Position numbers and translations under genes: made by a program
Shown: in pieces, positions 53,101-64,000 of the stretch
Layout of the letters: every line of letters begins with the position of its first letter
Numbering within the stretch: the stretch's first letter is position 1
Assembly (NCBI GenBank): GCA_934045075.1
Contig: OW203721.1
Coordinates: 23,942,181 to 24,006,180, forward strand
DNA length: 64,000 bases
Direction of reading: 5' to 3'
Source of the DNA: Yponomeuta sedellus
Lineage: Eukaryota; Arthropoda; Insecta; Lepidoptera; Yponomeutidae
Notes under the pieces: generated by a model
Told to the model about the DNA's origin: nothing
The model's database searches: none
The model's input: the letters and a program-made list of their open reading frames with translations, nothing else

Positions 53101-54190
53101 TTTTAACATCTACAAAATATTCATCATTATTTATAATGTGGTCAGAACATCCACTATCTAACAACCATGTTAAATTGTCTTTACTAGTACATTTTTCACT
53201 CACCGGATCCGTCGCTGAAGTCATTACCTCGACATTGTATAATTCTCCTCTCCTCTGGTCTCTTGGTACTCTCGTACCGTCTTCGCTTGGGTTAAAATAA
53301 CATTCTCGCGCCATACCTCGTGCTGTACCTCTTCCTCGAACAAAATTTTTTTCTCGAAAATTACCTCTTCCTCTTGTCATCGTACTCGAATTTCCTCTCA
53401 TTCCTCTAGAATTCTGTCCTCTCCAATTTTGATTTCCTCGCATGTTACTCATTCCTCTAAAATTGTAGTTTCCGCGCCAATTCGTAAAATTCTGGTTTTC
53501 TCTTTCCTTTCTTGGACAATCTCTTAGATAATGGCCGGGCTGATTACATCCATAACAGTTTCCCATCTGGCTTTGCGTCGTTCTCTTCTGAATGTTAAAT
53601 GATTCCATCGGCTTAGGATTATTTTCTTCCTTCTTCTTGTAGTCTAACAGTAGCTTTGACTTTACATATTCAACAGACTTGTCCTTTTCTGGCAATGCAT
53701 CAATTATGTCAACTATATGTGCGTAACACTCCGGCAGGCATAATAATAAATGGTTCAACTTATCATCATTAGTCATCTCTTCTCCCGCACTCTTCAATTC
53801 ATTGACAGTTTTTTCAAAAATATTCAAAAAATCTGTCGGGTTGTCAACCTCTGACATTTTCAACTTTAACAATTTTCTCTTGCACAATAGCTTATTCGCA
53901 CTAGACTTTGCTTGATATATCGTATCTAATTTTCCAATCATTTTTGCCGCATCCGTTTCTGACATAATTATTTCAAGCTGACTGTCACTCACGCTATTAA
54001 CGATATAATTTTTCGCCTTCAACTCCTTCTTTAACCAATCTCTTTCTGTGATATTGGCTGGTTTAATTTCATTTGAGATCACTTCATAACATTCCTTCAT
54101 TTCCAAAAACAATTTCAATCTGTATTTCCATTTGTCGTAATTCGTGCCATCGAAAATTTGTAAAGAACAATCTTCTTTTCCGTTCGACAT
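50170..54190 (-). pseudogene. Copia polyprotein (gag-protease-integrase-RT-RNase H) with one frameshift
   Basis: The upstream frame (54190-51296) has gag, a zinc knuckle CYGCNQPGHYLRDC (about residue 213), protease WLLDSGCSDH, the integrase zinc site (H...H, CEICLKNK) and an integrase core with HTDVNGPL and DNGREYIN, then the start of RT. The downstream frame (51270-50170) resumes at KKALYGLRESPR with RT motif YVDDLL and copia RNase H (ADWAAD, RASTHAEYYAL, EDNTGA). The frame change falls within about 51296-51330. No premature stop is seen elsewhere. The frameshift separates RT from integrase, so this copy is unlikely to mobilise alone. Confidence 0.9.
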
Positions 54191-54289
54191 TTTTTAAAAA
54201 TTTCGTTACCTTTTTTTCTTGAAATATTTTTTTCGTCAACATTCAATCATTACGTAAATATTTTTCCGAAACTCTCCGCTCTGCTACCA

Positions 54290-54464
54290 TGTTAATAATA
54301 TGCAGTCTAAGGTATTAAATGAAGGTTTACTTTCAACAACGTTACAGAAACATACCGACACAGTGACAATCAAATCAAAAGTCTTCTTAAAAAGCATAGA
54401 CAAACCGGTACATTATATAGACCATTTATCTTCAGTAAGGAGGTACTAAATCATCATTTCAACA
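54290..54464 (-). repeat. Copia 5' LTR
   Basis: 175 bases with the same ends as 49851-50025. The primer-binding site follows directly on the minus strand (plus 54289 downwards, 'gctctgctacca'). Confidence 0.9.
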
Positions 54465-54611
54465 GCCGTAGTCTTGAACATCGTTTAAACAGAGATTAGA
54501 GGAGAATTAATAGCACTTACGAATGAAAGGTTATGTTGGCGTTTTTACGCTCACTGCGGCTTCCACAGCCTAAAATGCTGCAATTTACCATTGTATCACT
54601 TTCGTCCAACT

Positions 54612-55845
54612 GCACCGAAGACCCAAACGTACCATTGGCAAGTCTTTCCCCGTTATCCGGGCACATAATGTTTATATTGTTCAAAATTATTTTACAGGTA
54701 CCCAGCTGATCAGGCTCTACGGACCATATGGGTTAAAGCCACGGGTCGTTTGGACTGACTGGCAACCGACAAAGTATACCCGTGTTTGTTCCCGTCATTT
54801 CGAGAGTCGAGACCCATAGTTTTCGAAAAACAAAGAGTTCTACTTTTCTGACAGAAGGTTCCGTTCCGAAACTGTTTTTGCCGGTAAGGACTCCCTAAAA
54901 TAATATTAGTTATAGGTACATTTTAGTGATGGAATATATTCGTACATTATTATGTTATAGTTTACCTCACAAATATATTTGCGAATAGACCATTCAAGGC
55001 ATTATTTGTAAGGGTGTAAATAATATTAGTTATGGGTATATTTTAGTGATTCAATATATTCGTACATTATTATGTTATGGTTTACCTCACAAATATATTC
55101 GTGAATATACCGTTCAATGTAAAATTACGTCTTTGTCCTGGGTCTATTATTTTTTCAATCTCTACTTACTGTATAGTTAAGTAAGGTTCTAAACTATAGT
55201 ATACTTTGAAATGTATTTTTTTTAAAACGCCGTTTGTGTTCTTTCCAGGCTCTTCCTTAGGCTACATCATCGTATTCTCCATCACTTGCGGTTGCAAGTA
55301 CTAGTACAAGTGCTACTGATATTCCTATGGACTGCCTGAAAAATCCTGATTTGGCTCCGTGTGATTTTTTTTTTAATTCCCTAAAATTAAAAATCAGCTC
55401 AAAGGGATACAGTTGTCATCGCCGGAAGACGCGCTAGCAGCGTTTGAGAAGGCCGTGGAAGAGGTGTCTGCCGAGGACTGGCAAAAAATGTTTTGAAAAT
55501 TGTTTCAGTCGCATGAAACTTGGTATAGAGGCTGATGGAGAGTTCTTTGAAAAGATTTAATAAAAATATTTTTTTCATAGAAGTTAGTTTTTTAGTTTCT
55601 CAAAACTTTCTGAGTGTCCCACGTATAATTTTAATAAATTTTTTTGCTTCTATTAAGGTATCGATTTATTTCCCGATTTTCTGTTTACAACTTGTAAATA
55701 CGCAAAACATACTTTTGGGAATTATGGGTTATGCTAGCAACTCTTATGAAGTATCTACTTCTATCTCCATCTCAAAGGTATACGCGCAGGCCCAGTCTAT
55801 TCTATTCTCTGTCTACGGGTATAACGGTATAACCACAGGCTATAA
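54612..55845 (+). pseudogene. Right arm of large inverted repeat: THAP plus mariner remnant
   Basis: Plus-strand reading: acceptor tttacag at 54697, THAP-like segment with a C-x2-H pair in CSRHFESRD (about 54785-54815), then another acceptor ttctttccag near 55250. After that comes a mariner-type C-terminus (MDCLKNPDLAPCDFF at about 55328, followed by AFEKAVEEVSAEDW-type residues and MKLGIEADGEFFEKI near 55515-55558). Mariner catalytic DD(D) residues upstream are not visible. Multiple frame breaks. Confidence 0.7.
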
Positions 55846-56031
55846 CGAACGTGTAATTGTCACAGATTAGAGTAACACTTAAACCAATAATGACATCCGT
55901 GAGTCCGTGACCAGTGTTGTTCTAAAATGTATAAAACATTTCCGAGTCAATTCAATACCGTTAAAAAAGAGGTTACCTTTTTGGGATCAAACATCCCGCC
56001 CTTTATCAACCCTTTATTATAACACTAAAAT

Positions 56032-56226
56032 GAGCCGTTTTCAGTACTGATTCACATAGCAATTCATAGATGGTGCTTACAGGAATGGCTATAGAAGAAC
56101 CGGAATACGGCTGTCAAAATAAATCTGTACTGAGCAATATTTGACAGACATGCCCCTGTTCTTGTAAGCGTAAGCGTACGCATAAGCGTAATCTATGAAG
56201 TACTTTTGTGAATTAGTGCTGAAAAC
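56032..56226. mobile_element. MITE with gagccgttttcag ends (copy 2)
   Basis: Same family as 5082-5276; 'gagccgttttcagtactgattcacatagcaattcatagat' faces 'atctatgaagtacttttgtgaattagtgctgaaaac'. The terminal cggctc is lost on the right. Confidence 0.7.
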
Positions 56227-56229
56227 CTA

Positions 56230-57500
56230 TACTATAATAGTACATTATGATATAAGTGCGGTAAGTTGAAAATTACAGCCGAGGCGATATTACTAGCCCG
56301 AGCCATCGGCGAGGGCTATAAGGAAGCAGAGGCTGTAATTTTCAAAGCGCACGTATGTCATACGACGTTTTATAACATATTTACGAGGAAATTAATAAAA
56401 CTCTGGCTTTGTTATCATCACTACTTGACGACATTTTCAAATAAAAACGAAAAGAAAAAGCGCGTGGATTTATTTTTACTTGTCCACAAATAAGCGATGC
56501 GCGCGTATTAACTTTTTTTTTTAGGCAAAGGTACAAAAACAGCCAGTATTACTAATAAAGTAAATTAATATTTTTGTGTTTTTGTTACAGATAAATGGTT
56601 GTAATTTATTGTCAAAATTAATTAAATTAAAGAATTAAATGTTTATTTGTTATATTTTATTTCGCAAAGTTAATTTTATTCATAAAATATTGACCACTTT
56701 CTTGACATAAAACTTCTTTGCTAAGATTTTTAAAAGTATCGTTAATTTTTAGACGGAGTATCTTATAACTTTATTTAAAAAAAAACACGTGCCTTTTACA
56801 TTACATTATCGCACAAGTACGTAATGAGATACATTACGATATTGAAATTGGTGTAATTACAACCACTTTACGAGCAAATATGTTATAAAAAAGTGTTACA
56901 TTATTGTTTAGAGATGTTGCCTTCTAGTTGTATCACAATATCGTATCAAATTGCACCCAAAGTGTAAGACTCGTGTTGACAGTAAACGTTAAAACAAATA
57001 GGTACCTACCTCAGAGATCTAGTACCACAGCTAGGTTGAATCCATCAGTGATTATTTCTCTGTGCGCGCTGGGACGTCGATTTTTATTACTTTTTAGCTT
57101 ATCCAACCTGGGTAGTACGACGACGCGAGTCGCGCCTCTAACATAGTCGCGCTGAAGGTTCATCGCCACAAAAAGTGTGACTCTGTGTTACTTTGTTCTG
57201 TGCTATCTACGGTTCTGTGGCACAGCTTGGCACAGGTGATAATTGTTCTGTGCACTCAAGCACCGAAGAATAAAATAAATGAAAATGTGTGGTCGAGCGC
57301 GAGCGAGACAGTGCTCTGTGAGCGAGACTCACCCTTTATTAAAAAAAAAAAAAACCAATTTAAAAAAAAAAAAAAAAAACGAGAGCGAGTCTAAGTTTTC
57401 ATGTTTACCCGATAAATAATTTTATAACACGTATCACTGTTTTATTTGCTGATAATGTTTGTAAATAGCACGGGCGGGCCGCCGAGACCTAGCGCCTCGT
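56230..57500. promoter_or_regulatory. Region upstream of MBTPS1, putative promoter/5' UTR
   Basis: 56240-56900 is AT-rich and repeat-like, with an inverted pair aattacagcc/ggctgtaatt at about 56270-56342. 57030-57330 is richer in CpG, and two poly(A) runs lie at 57342-57380. No TATA box or initiator is clear. Promoter assignment rests only on position before MBTPS1. Confidence 0.35.
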
Positions 57501-57561
57501 CGCAGCTGGCGCTGTGACCTTGTTCCAACCGGTAAATTATGAAACATTCGCTATAGACACG

Positions 57562-57795
57562 ATGTTTCGTTATTACGGTATCTGCCTGGTTTTACGTCTT
57601 TTGTGGGCTGTGGCCGGCGAAGAGGCCACCGCAAACCTCGATGCGGAGGCTTTGTGCAACGCGACGGCGCCTCCCGCTGTGGAATACGAGTTCAGCTCAG
57701 ACGTTATACCAGGGGAACACATTGTCACGTTCAAGGGATACTTCCCACAATCTACGCGAGAGAACTACGTCGGCGCTGCTTTGAAGAATGCTGGG
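57562..57795 (+). CDS. Mbtps1: Site-1 protease (MBTPS1), first coding exon
   Basis: 78 codons from ATG at 57562 to a GGG/GTGAGT donor (phase 0). Residues 1-19 form a signal peptide (MFRYYGICLVLRLLWAVAG). The prodomain start shows EYEFSSDVIPGEHIVTFKGYF (shared EY..IV.F.GYF) and ENYVGAALKNAG, matching the EYIVAFNGYF...ALK region of vertebrate S1P. Known role: Golgi subtilisin-like protease that cleaves SREBP, ATF6 and other membrane precursors. The upstream in-frame codons begin at GTG and are probably untranslated. The serine-protease domain exons lie beyond the window, giving a first intron longer than 6 kb. Confidence 0.85.
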
Positions 57796-59132
57796 GTGAG
57801 TGATGATCAAATTAAGGGTAACTGAGTAAAGTTCGGGGCGCGTTATATTCAAAATAATGTCTGCTTAAAGTACAAATGTGCATTATTTTTAAGTATTTTG
57901 TCGCATGCAATACATAAAAGTCCTCTCCCAATACCGCCCTGAATGCATAACCCCAACCATAGTAAATTAGATGCAAGTAAGAAACGCAACAGAAACTCAT
58001 GTCGGTATCCCGGAAGGGTAGACAGAGACTTTTGTCTCTGTACTGACAAGTAATATGATCAATCATCACCCATCGATTTTAGAACAAAGTTTGGTTCAGT
58101 AGGTTTACTTAGTTTGCCGTTATAAGTTATTGTAAATGACGAATTATACAATTATATGTGTTATATAGTACTATATCCCAAGTAACATTTTAGGTTCTCA
58201 AAAGGTTTTGAGCAGGTTCTAAAACCTTTTAGGATAACGCGAGGTTCTGGGAAACTAGCCACAACAACGTTAAATTAACGTTCTCAATTGGTTCTGTAGC
58301 CCAAAAGGGCCCGACCTACAGAACCTCCGCACAACGTTGTCAGGAGCAAGTGTTCAGGAGCAAATAGCAAATCCCAAAAACTAAATTTAACCTGTTCAGG
58401 ACTTTTATGCAAGTCTTGAATTAGCCCAGATTTGGAATTGAAATCGCCTTGTTAGCCAGGTAAAGGATTACGAAAATACAAAGTAGGTGTTCTTGGGATT
58501 GGTAAAGTTATATTTAGCTTTGCTAATAGAATTAGTTCTTGTTTGAATAGTATTATGCTTTTCTGACATGGCGTTAATAAAATGGATGATTTAATATTTC
58601 GTAGACAATTTGTAAGAGATAATTAGATGCTGTTATTGCTTGCTAGGTTTGTCAGTTTCATTGGGACTGTTAGTTTATTAATGAAATAGGGCGCAATACC
58701 TCTGTAAAATTCATGGGTCCTGTAAAAAACATTGTTTTATATGATTTAGGTATTAAAAACTATTAATATTATTTTCAAATTATTTGCGAAAAAAGGTGAA
58801 ACGATTGGAACTATTTTCCAACTGCAAATGTGTAACACCAAAAGGTAATTCAAGCTTTGATTTAATGAGTAAATGTAATTATTTCATAAAAAAATATGAT
58901 TTAAATTAGCAAAAAATGGCTGACTTTGTTCAAGAACCTAGAAGTTTTGGATTTAACCAATTTAGAACATACAAGACCCGGTCCAAGTCTTCATGGACTT
59001 GAAAATGCTTAATAAGACTCTCAAAAGGAGCAACCGGTATATTAAAGGGCTTAATCAGGGCTTTCTGGTAAGATCCTGGCTTCATTGGTTTTTGTTTATT
59101 CAAACTGGCCCTGTGTAAGTGCTTGTTAGTCT
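57796..59132. other. MBTPS1 intron 1, proximal part, no exon seen
   Basis: AT-rich intronic sequence. 58190-58350 contains an 'aggttct...' rich, partly palindromic block (ggttctgtag...ctacagaacc). No S1P exon was recognised. Confidence 0.4.
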
Positions 59133-59140
59133 GTGATAAG

Positions 59141-62100
59141 CAGTGGTCGGTGTAGGTATATTGATTTTAGATACTTGCGTCATGATATCATAGCATGGAC
59201 ATGCATTTCTTCCGGAATGTACCGGAGTTTCCAAAAATTTGGTAAACCGGACTCTCATCTCACTTTATAGCAATCATCGCGCTGTGATGATTGCTATAAA
59301 GTGATTTTTTTAACTGTTTCCAAGTTCTAAAACCTTCTTAAATAGTGAAAATAATTGAAACTTACCCGTACAAAAACAACTTCAAATGGGCCCAATCCAA
59401 GAGTAATAAATCAATGTCCGTAGTTATAAGCCAAATTCGTCGTTTTAAGTAGATTTCAGAAGACAGTAAACAAGCCAGGGTCAAGTCAAGATATTCACAA
59501 CACATAAAATAAGCGCACTCCACGAACCGAAATAAGTGAGTGAGCCACTTGGTCTGGATGTCGGTGCGAGCGCATTGTTTTCGAACAAACAGTCAATGAG
59601 TCATCCTGGATACTTGATTCTAATTGGTCAGATGCGTTGAGCATAGAGATAAGAGGACAAAAGACCCTGTTTGCCGGATGTCGTGTGTTGAAATGAATAT
59701 TATTATTATATCATTTTATACATGCTTAGGCTTTTACTCCAACACTTTTACTACAACAAGGTTTTTACACACCAGTCATTTTTTACTATTAAATTCTGGT
59801 CATCTACGCCACTAGCAGCATAGCGTTGAGAGTATTGATACATTTTTAACTAGTTTCATGTAGTAATAGTTCCGGTATTTTTATCATAATAATCCGGAAA
59901 CTCGGAGGCGTATCCATATTAACATATCGCACACTGAAAACATAAATGGCACTAAGCTAAAAACTTAATTTTACAGTATCGCCGTTTTAAGTTTTCCAAA
60001 ATATTCTATCGATGTTACGGAACCGAAAATGTACAAAAATGCTTTACAATTAGTTTTAAAAAATTCTTTAGCTAACGTTCTTTCAGTGTCCAGTTTCGTA
60101 AAATTAAATTTGTAATTAGTTTTCAATAGAAATGCATTTTTAAAAAAAGTTCATCATAGTGTCTGTTTTCCATTCACGGTTATAAAATTTTTTTGCTTAA
60201 TAACTTCATAAGTTGTTATTTTGCCTATATTGTAATGATTAAAAATATAGAAAAAATACAATAAAATTACTAAAATATTAAAAAAAACTGTTTATTTTGC
60301 ATATGCCCACAGCTTTAACACAAGTTTCAAACACCTTCCATTAATAAGTCAGTTTTTTATTAGGCTCGAGATCAATAAAAGTATTATCAAAAAATAAGAA
60401 ACTTGGAATAACTTTGGCATAATTTGTATCGTATTCCAGGTAAATCAACTTAAATCTAGTTTTAACCTAGTTTAAAAGTCTTCCAAAGTATTAGCTGTAA
60501 CAGTTAAAATAAACCAGGTTTTATAAGGTCCTTATTCTTTAATCAGTCGTTAGGCTTAATATTCTAGGCATAAAAAAATGTATTATAGTATCCTTACAGC
60601 AAATAAAAACCAATTTTTTCAAAAACCTTTGTAACGTAACATCATAAAAACAAACTGTATCAAAACTTTGTTTTCACTATCAATAAATCAACAACAATGA
60701 AGCGATTGAACTTAACTTAGGAGTACGAGTATGTCCAAGTAGAAACTGTAAAATATACGCACATAAGGTACCAGCAAAGCTCTATAAAATCAGGCGTGAG
60801 TTGTTAGGGTAGGATAGGAAACAAGAAAAACATTATGAAACTAACAGAAACAGATACGTTACTACGTCATTTATACAAAATGTAATTTTTAAAATCTTGC
60901 TCTCACAAATTATTTGTAACAAAATGCTGGTCGAGGGTGGACTTCTCATGATATATTTAAATCAGACTCGGTTATTGTCGAAAGGGGCTCAGCAATATCG
61001 TAATGTCTTTTAGAAGCAGACTTAATACTTTGAGAGTCTTCATCGTCATTGTTGTTTTGAAATGTCAATTGTAAGATCCTTTTACACCTACTTTTCTTTG
61101 GATTCATGATGTTTTAAAACCTTAAACAAAAAACAAACCTTAGAGAACTATAGGTAGCCAACGTTGCACCTATAAGTTAATATTCAAATAACAGTTAATT
61201 TATAAAATTTCAAAAAGAACGCTTAAGCTACTAACGGTTTGCAACGAAAAGATATATTTTTCCATTCAAAGTAGTTAATGAAAACCTACAGGTTACACCA
61301 GGTATTTAAATTAAAATTTATATAATTTATAATACAATTTTCGAGATAAAAAGTAGGTACCCTAAGTCCGTCTCGTGGTCCTGTGCTAACTACCAACAAC
61401 ATTTTATCCAAATCATTCAGCCGTTTAGGCGTTAAAAAGCAAACAGACAGGCAGAGTTACTTCCAAATTTATAATATTGGTGTAGATATAGATACGTATA
61501 AAGAGTTCCATTTAATATTTACGTTGATAAACCTACGTAAATATTAAATAGAAAATTAAGAATAAGTAGTTCTAAACTCAGATACTCACAGATTTAGAAT
61601 TTTGATTAAAAAAAATCCATCGAATGACACTGAACAGATAAAACCCGTTATTTGATTTGCCTAGCTACAAAATAACAATAAAAGTTAATGAACAACTGGC
61701 ACTTACGAACTCAAACTGCCATTTCTGCAATTTACCAATGAGAAAATTCGAAAGCAAATTTATCAATTAAATGGTACTTTACAAAAAATGCCGTTAATTT
61801 CGAACGCTTCAATACAAAATTCTAACAATATTTATTGAATATGTGGCTCTTTACTCAAAGTGCCACTTACGAATTTACTTATTGTTAATATTCGAAAGTA
61901 GAAATATCAGAATAAGTGGCTTTTTACACAAAATGCCACTTGTTGACTCACCTCGACAAGGACTCCCTCCGGCGACTCCGTCCGAACTCGCGTTGTGCCG
62001 GTTTATCAGTTACCGACAGGACTCGTTGTGACAAAGTAATAAGTGACACTAGCGACATCTAGCGAAATTTCTGCGCGTTAGAGCAACGGGGGTCTTTGCA

Positions 62101-62242
62101 TTAGGTGCGTTTCGTTTAAAATATTTTAACTGTATACTTAACTCAAAATTGCCATTTTTTGTATAGTGTCACTTATGTTTTCAATGTGCGATATACGTTT
62201 GATGTCAGTGACCTTAATTCAATATACCTACACCGACCACTG
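59141..62242. mobile_element. 3.1-kb hAT-like DNA transposon, TSD gtgataag
   Basis: Perfect 24-bp terminal inverted repeats cagtggtcggtgtaggtata+ttga (59141-59164; inverse 62219-62242), flanked by exact 8-bp duplications gtgataag (59133-59140 and 62243-62250). Subterminal sequences also echo each other ('atatcgcacactgaaaacataaatggcact' near 59935 inverted near 62160-62195). No transposase domain is recognisable. The only coding-like segment is the minus-strand ORF at 60946-61107. A Helitron-like or similar remnant may lie at about 61372-61492. Inserted in MBTPS1 intron 1. Confidence 0.85.
60946..61107 (-). CDS. 53-codon ORF inside the 3.1-kb element, unknown function
   Basis: ATG to stop gives a protein beginning MNPKKSRCKRILQLTFQ, with an acidic NNNDDEDS stretch and a basic KSASKRH patch. 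The sequence is not low-complexity and reads like an N-terminal regulatory or nuclear-localisation segment. I do not recognise the family. It may be a first exon of a lost transposase or accessory protein, or chance. Confidence 0.35.
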   Translation of the reverse strand: MNPKKSRCKRILQLTFQNNNDDEDSQSIKSASKRHYDIAEPLSTITESDLNIS

Positions 62243-62250
62243 GTGATAAG

Positions 62251-64000
62251 GCAGATTGCGCAATGAAACATCTTTTTGCGGCATATTCATTCAAGAGTGC
62301 TTGCCAAAATCAGACCAAAAAAGTGATTTAGTGAATACAGGCTGTTCACTTACGAATTGGATTTATTTTCAAAAGGGTGAATACCTCCGTATCAATGTTT
62401 ATACCATGTTTATTAAACTAGTTAAGTTAAATAAAACTTGAGTACCTTTAGATAAAAACACAAGGAGGAAAATACAGTAGACTGTGGTCAAGAAAATACT
62501 TACTTCCTGTGCCGTTATGTTGGCATCAACGACTTTAAACGAGTCTATTGTTAAAACAATTTTTATTTGATTGGATGATATAAATTTTACCAACATCCTA
62601 GCATTGGAGCTACTTTATTGACTGCTCTCTAACCGCTCCTCAGCCGTGGTCCTACAAAAGCGAGTCCAATCAAAGACTACAATATTTATACTGACAATAG
62701 ACAGCACAGGTTCTGTGATAGACAGGCAAATCAACCTACTTTTATAATATTAGTAATGCAGCGCCATCTAGTTTTTCGTTAACGGACCTAATGGATACAA
62801 ACCTATATGTATAGGTAGATAGGTACGTAGGTAGTTTGCTATGACAGCTTGTGGGTAGATTTTTTAAAAAGAATTCGGAAAGTAAACCACTACATATATT
62901 ATTTAATTGTGTTTATTAGCAAAAGAATTTATACATTTAACACATAGTTTTGAGTTCTCCTTTTTCTTCCTTTATGATTAAGGTAATGCCGATGGGCCTT
63001 TTATTTTGTTGTGCATCTTTTATCCCAAAAGATGCACAACAAACAACAAGAACTTGTAACGGGGCACAGCGACACGGAGGCACAAAAGCTCAACTCAATG
63101 TGGATAGCAGATACACATTAAACAACTAGAACTTTAAACGAAAATGAGAATAAACTCGCGCTCGATAAACACTCTCACGCAGCCATATGCATTTTAAGTA
63201 TGCCCATACACAAAACTCTCAGCATAGGAATATATTATTTAACCATAGCAACACCGCAAATGTTTCCCTTAACGATTTGATAGATGGCGCTAGTATCAAT
63301 AAAAAAAACTGAATTATTGTCTTACTCCAAGTTGCCATAGCATGAGTTCAATGGACCTGCTTTGATTCGTTTGTCTTGCTCACGCTACTATCTAAGCTCG
63401 TCGCTCTATCTGTGTCGTTCGTTGGCCCTTGTTAATAAATCAGGCCCATTTTTAGTTAGTGATATAAGAATGTAAGAACCATATCTTCCTCCTTTCGTAT
63501 ATCAAAGAAAAGTACCTGAAAAAATATAGAGACTTAAACCAGTTAGACCATGCTATGAGTTAACTAAAACCACCACCACAAGTATAACCTTCACGAAAAG
63601 TGGAACCAGGTGGGGATAAGGGCTGAAGCCCCCTCCAATATGTACGATGTAGGACTCACACATTTCTTTCATACTACCCTATTTCGACAAAACCATAGTA
63701 ACTATAATATCTTCAAAAAACTCTATGGAACCTACCGTCAGCCCACCCCAAAATAAGTTTCAGTATTTGCCACTGACCTTCAGAGATCGCTATTCTTCAT
63801 TTAGAAAAAAACCTGCTAGAATTAATTTTCTTAAGGAGCAGGTATCTTGTCACCAACGAGCCTGAGTCGACCTGTGTCTATATTAACTATATTGAAATAA
63901 CGTTAAGGCTTTAATATCTGCGAAAGTGCTGCCCTTCAGATAAAAAAACATTACGTAGGTGTAAATACCTAAAAATAACAAAGAACCATTTTTCAAAGCA
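62251..64000. other. MBTPS1 intron 1, distal part, no exon seen
   Basis: No recognisable coding exon. A perfect hairpin with 16-bp arms (ttgttgtgcatctttt, loop atccc) lies at 63006-63042. The remainder is unremarkable AT-rich sequence. Confidence 0.4.

Larger units (their letters stand above)
49851..54464 (-). mobile_element. Ty1/copia LTR retrotransposon, 4614 bp, nearly intact
   Basis: Two 175-bp LTRs, a 5-bp target duplication gccgt on both sides (49846-49850, 54465-54469), and a primer site TGGTAGCAGAGC next to the 5' LTR. That primer site complements the 3' end of insect initiator tRNA-Met (CCA included). The polyprotein region is complete but cut by one frameshift. Two LTR differences in 175 positions indicate a fairly recent insertion. 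It sits in the centre of the large inverted repeat. Confidence 0.92.

Noticed and set aside
57812..58069. Minus-strand 85-codon open frame next to MBTPS1 exon 1
   Set aside because: Intronic, no domain, no splice context.
1..64000. CRISPR array or bacterial-type operon
   Set aside because: The tandem repeats present lack regular unique spacers, and the genes are spliced; the window is eukaryotic.

Overview
This is nuclear DNA from an insect, most probably a moth or butterfly. The base composition is AT-rich. Spliced protein genes with GT..AG introns lie in a dense background of short interspersed elements, Helitron-like pieces (TC...CTAG ends), small inverted-repeat transposons and LINE tails of the 'ccagcagtgga' type that I associate with Lepidoptera. 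No species call is possible from sequence alone.

Four host genes can be supported. (1) 12940-24119, minus strand: a SPAG17/PF6-like central-pair protein of the sperm axoneme. I could assemble it as one 4.2 kb coding exon plus seven small exons whose splice phases all agree (5463 nt, 1820 aa). A poly(A) signal follows 28 bases after the stop. (2) 27168-32925, minus: five exons of a LYPLAL1-like serine hydrolase (acyl-protein thioesterase family). The exon that should carry the catalytic histidine was not found. (3) 46293-48131, minus: a single-exon sperm-tail PG-rich repeat (STPG-like) protein. (4) 57562-57795, plus: the first coding exon (signal peptide and start of the prodomain) of site-1 protease, MBTPS1; the rest of that gene lies beyond the right edge.

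Most of the remaining DNA is mobile. 33-45 kb holds three copies of a THAP-zinc-finger multi-exon unit, two of them an almost perfect 1.79 kb tandem duplication. A near-intact 5.1 kb LINE (37.0-42.1 kb) sits between copies two and three; its ORF2 is broken by one in-frame stop. 48.3-55.8 kb is a large inverted repeat. Each ~1.2 kb arm carries a decayed THAP segment followed by a mariner-transposase C-terminal segment, and its centre was later entered by a 4.6 kb Ty1/copia element with 175 bp LTRs, a gccgt target duplication, an initiator-tRNA(Met)-type primer site and one frameshift. Four further DNA elements were delimited by exact 8-bp target duplications: a 1075 bp foldback element (11725-12799), a 542 bp hAT-like MITE (27339-27880), a 718 bp element (45389-46106) and a 3.1 kb element (59141-62242) that carries a 53-codon ORF.

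Layout: 1-12.9 kb is mostly non-coding and repeat-filled; 12.9-24.1 kb SPAG17; 24.2-27.1 kb intergenic repeats; 27.2-32.9 kb LYPLAL1-like gene; 33-45 kb THAP array and LINE; 45.4-46.1 kb DNA element; 46.3-48.2 kb STPG; 48.3-55.8 kb palindrome and copia; 56-57.5 kb MITE and putative promoter; 57.5-64 kb MBTPS1 exon 1 and its long first intron. The SPAG17 introns are unusual: one carries a minisatellite whose unit repeats the adjacent 5' splice site, one carries two inverted SINE pairs, and one carries a ~190 bp tandem array of hairpins.
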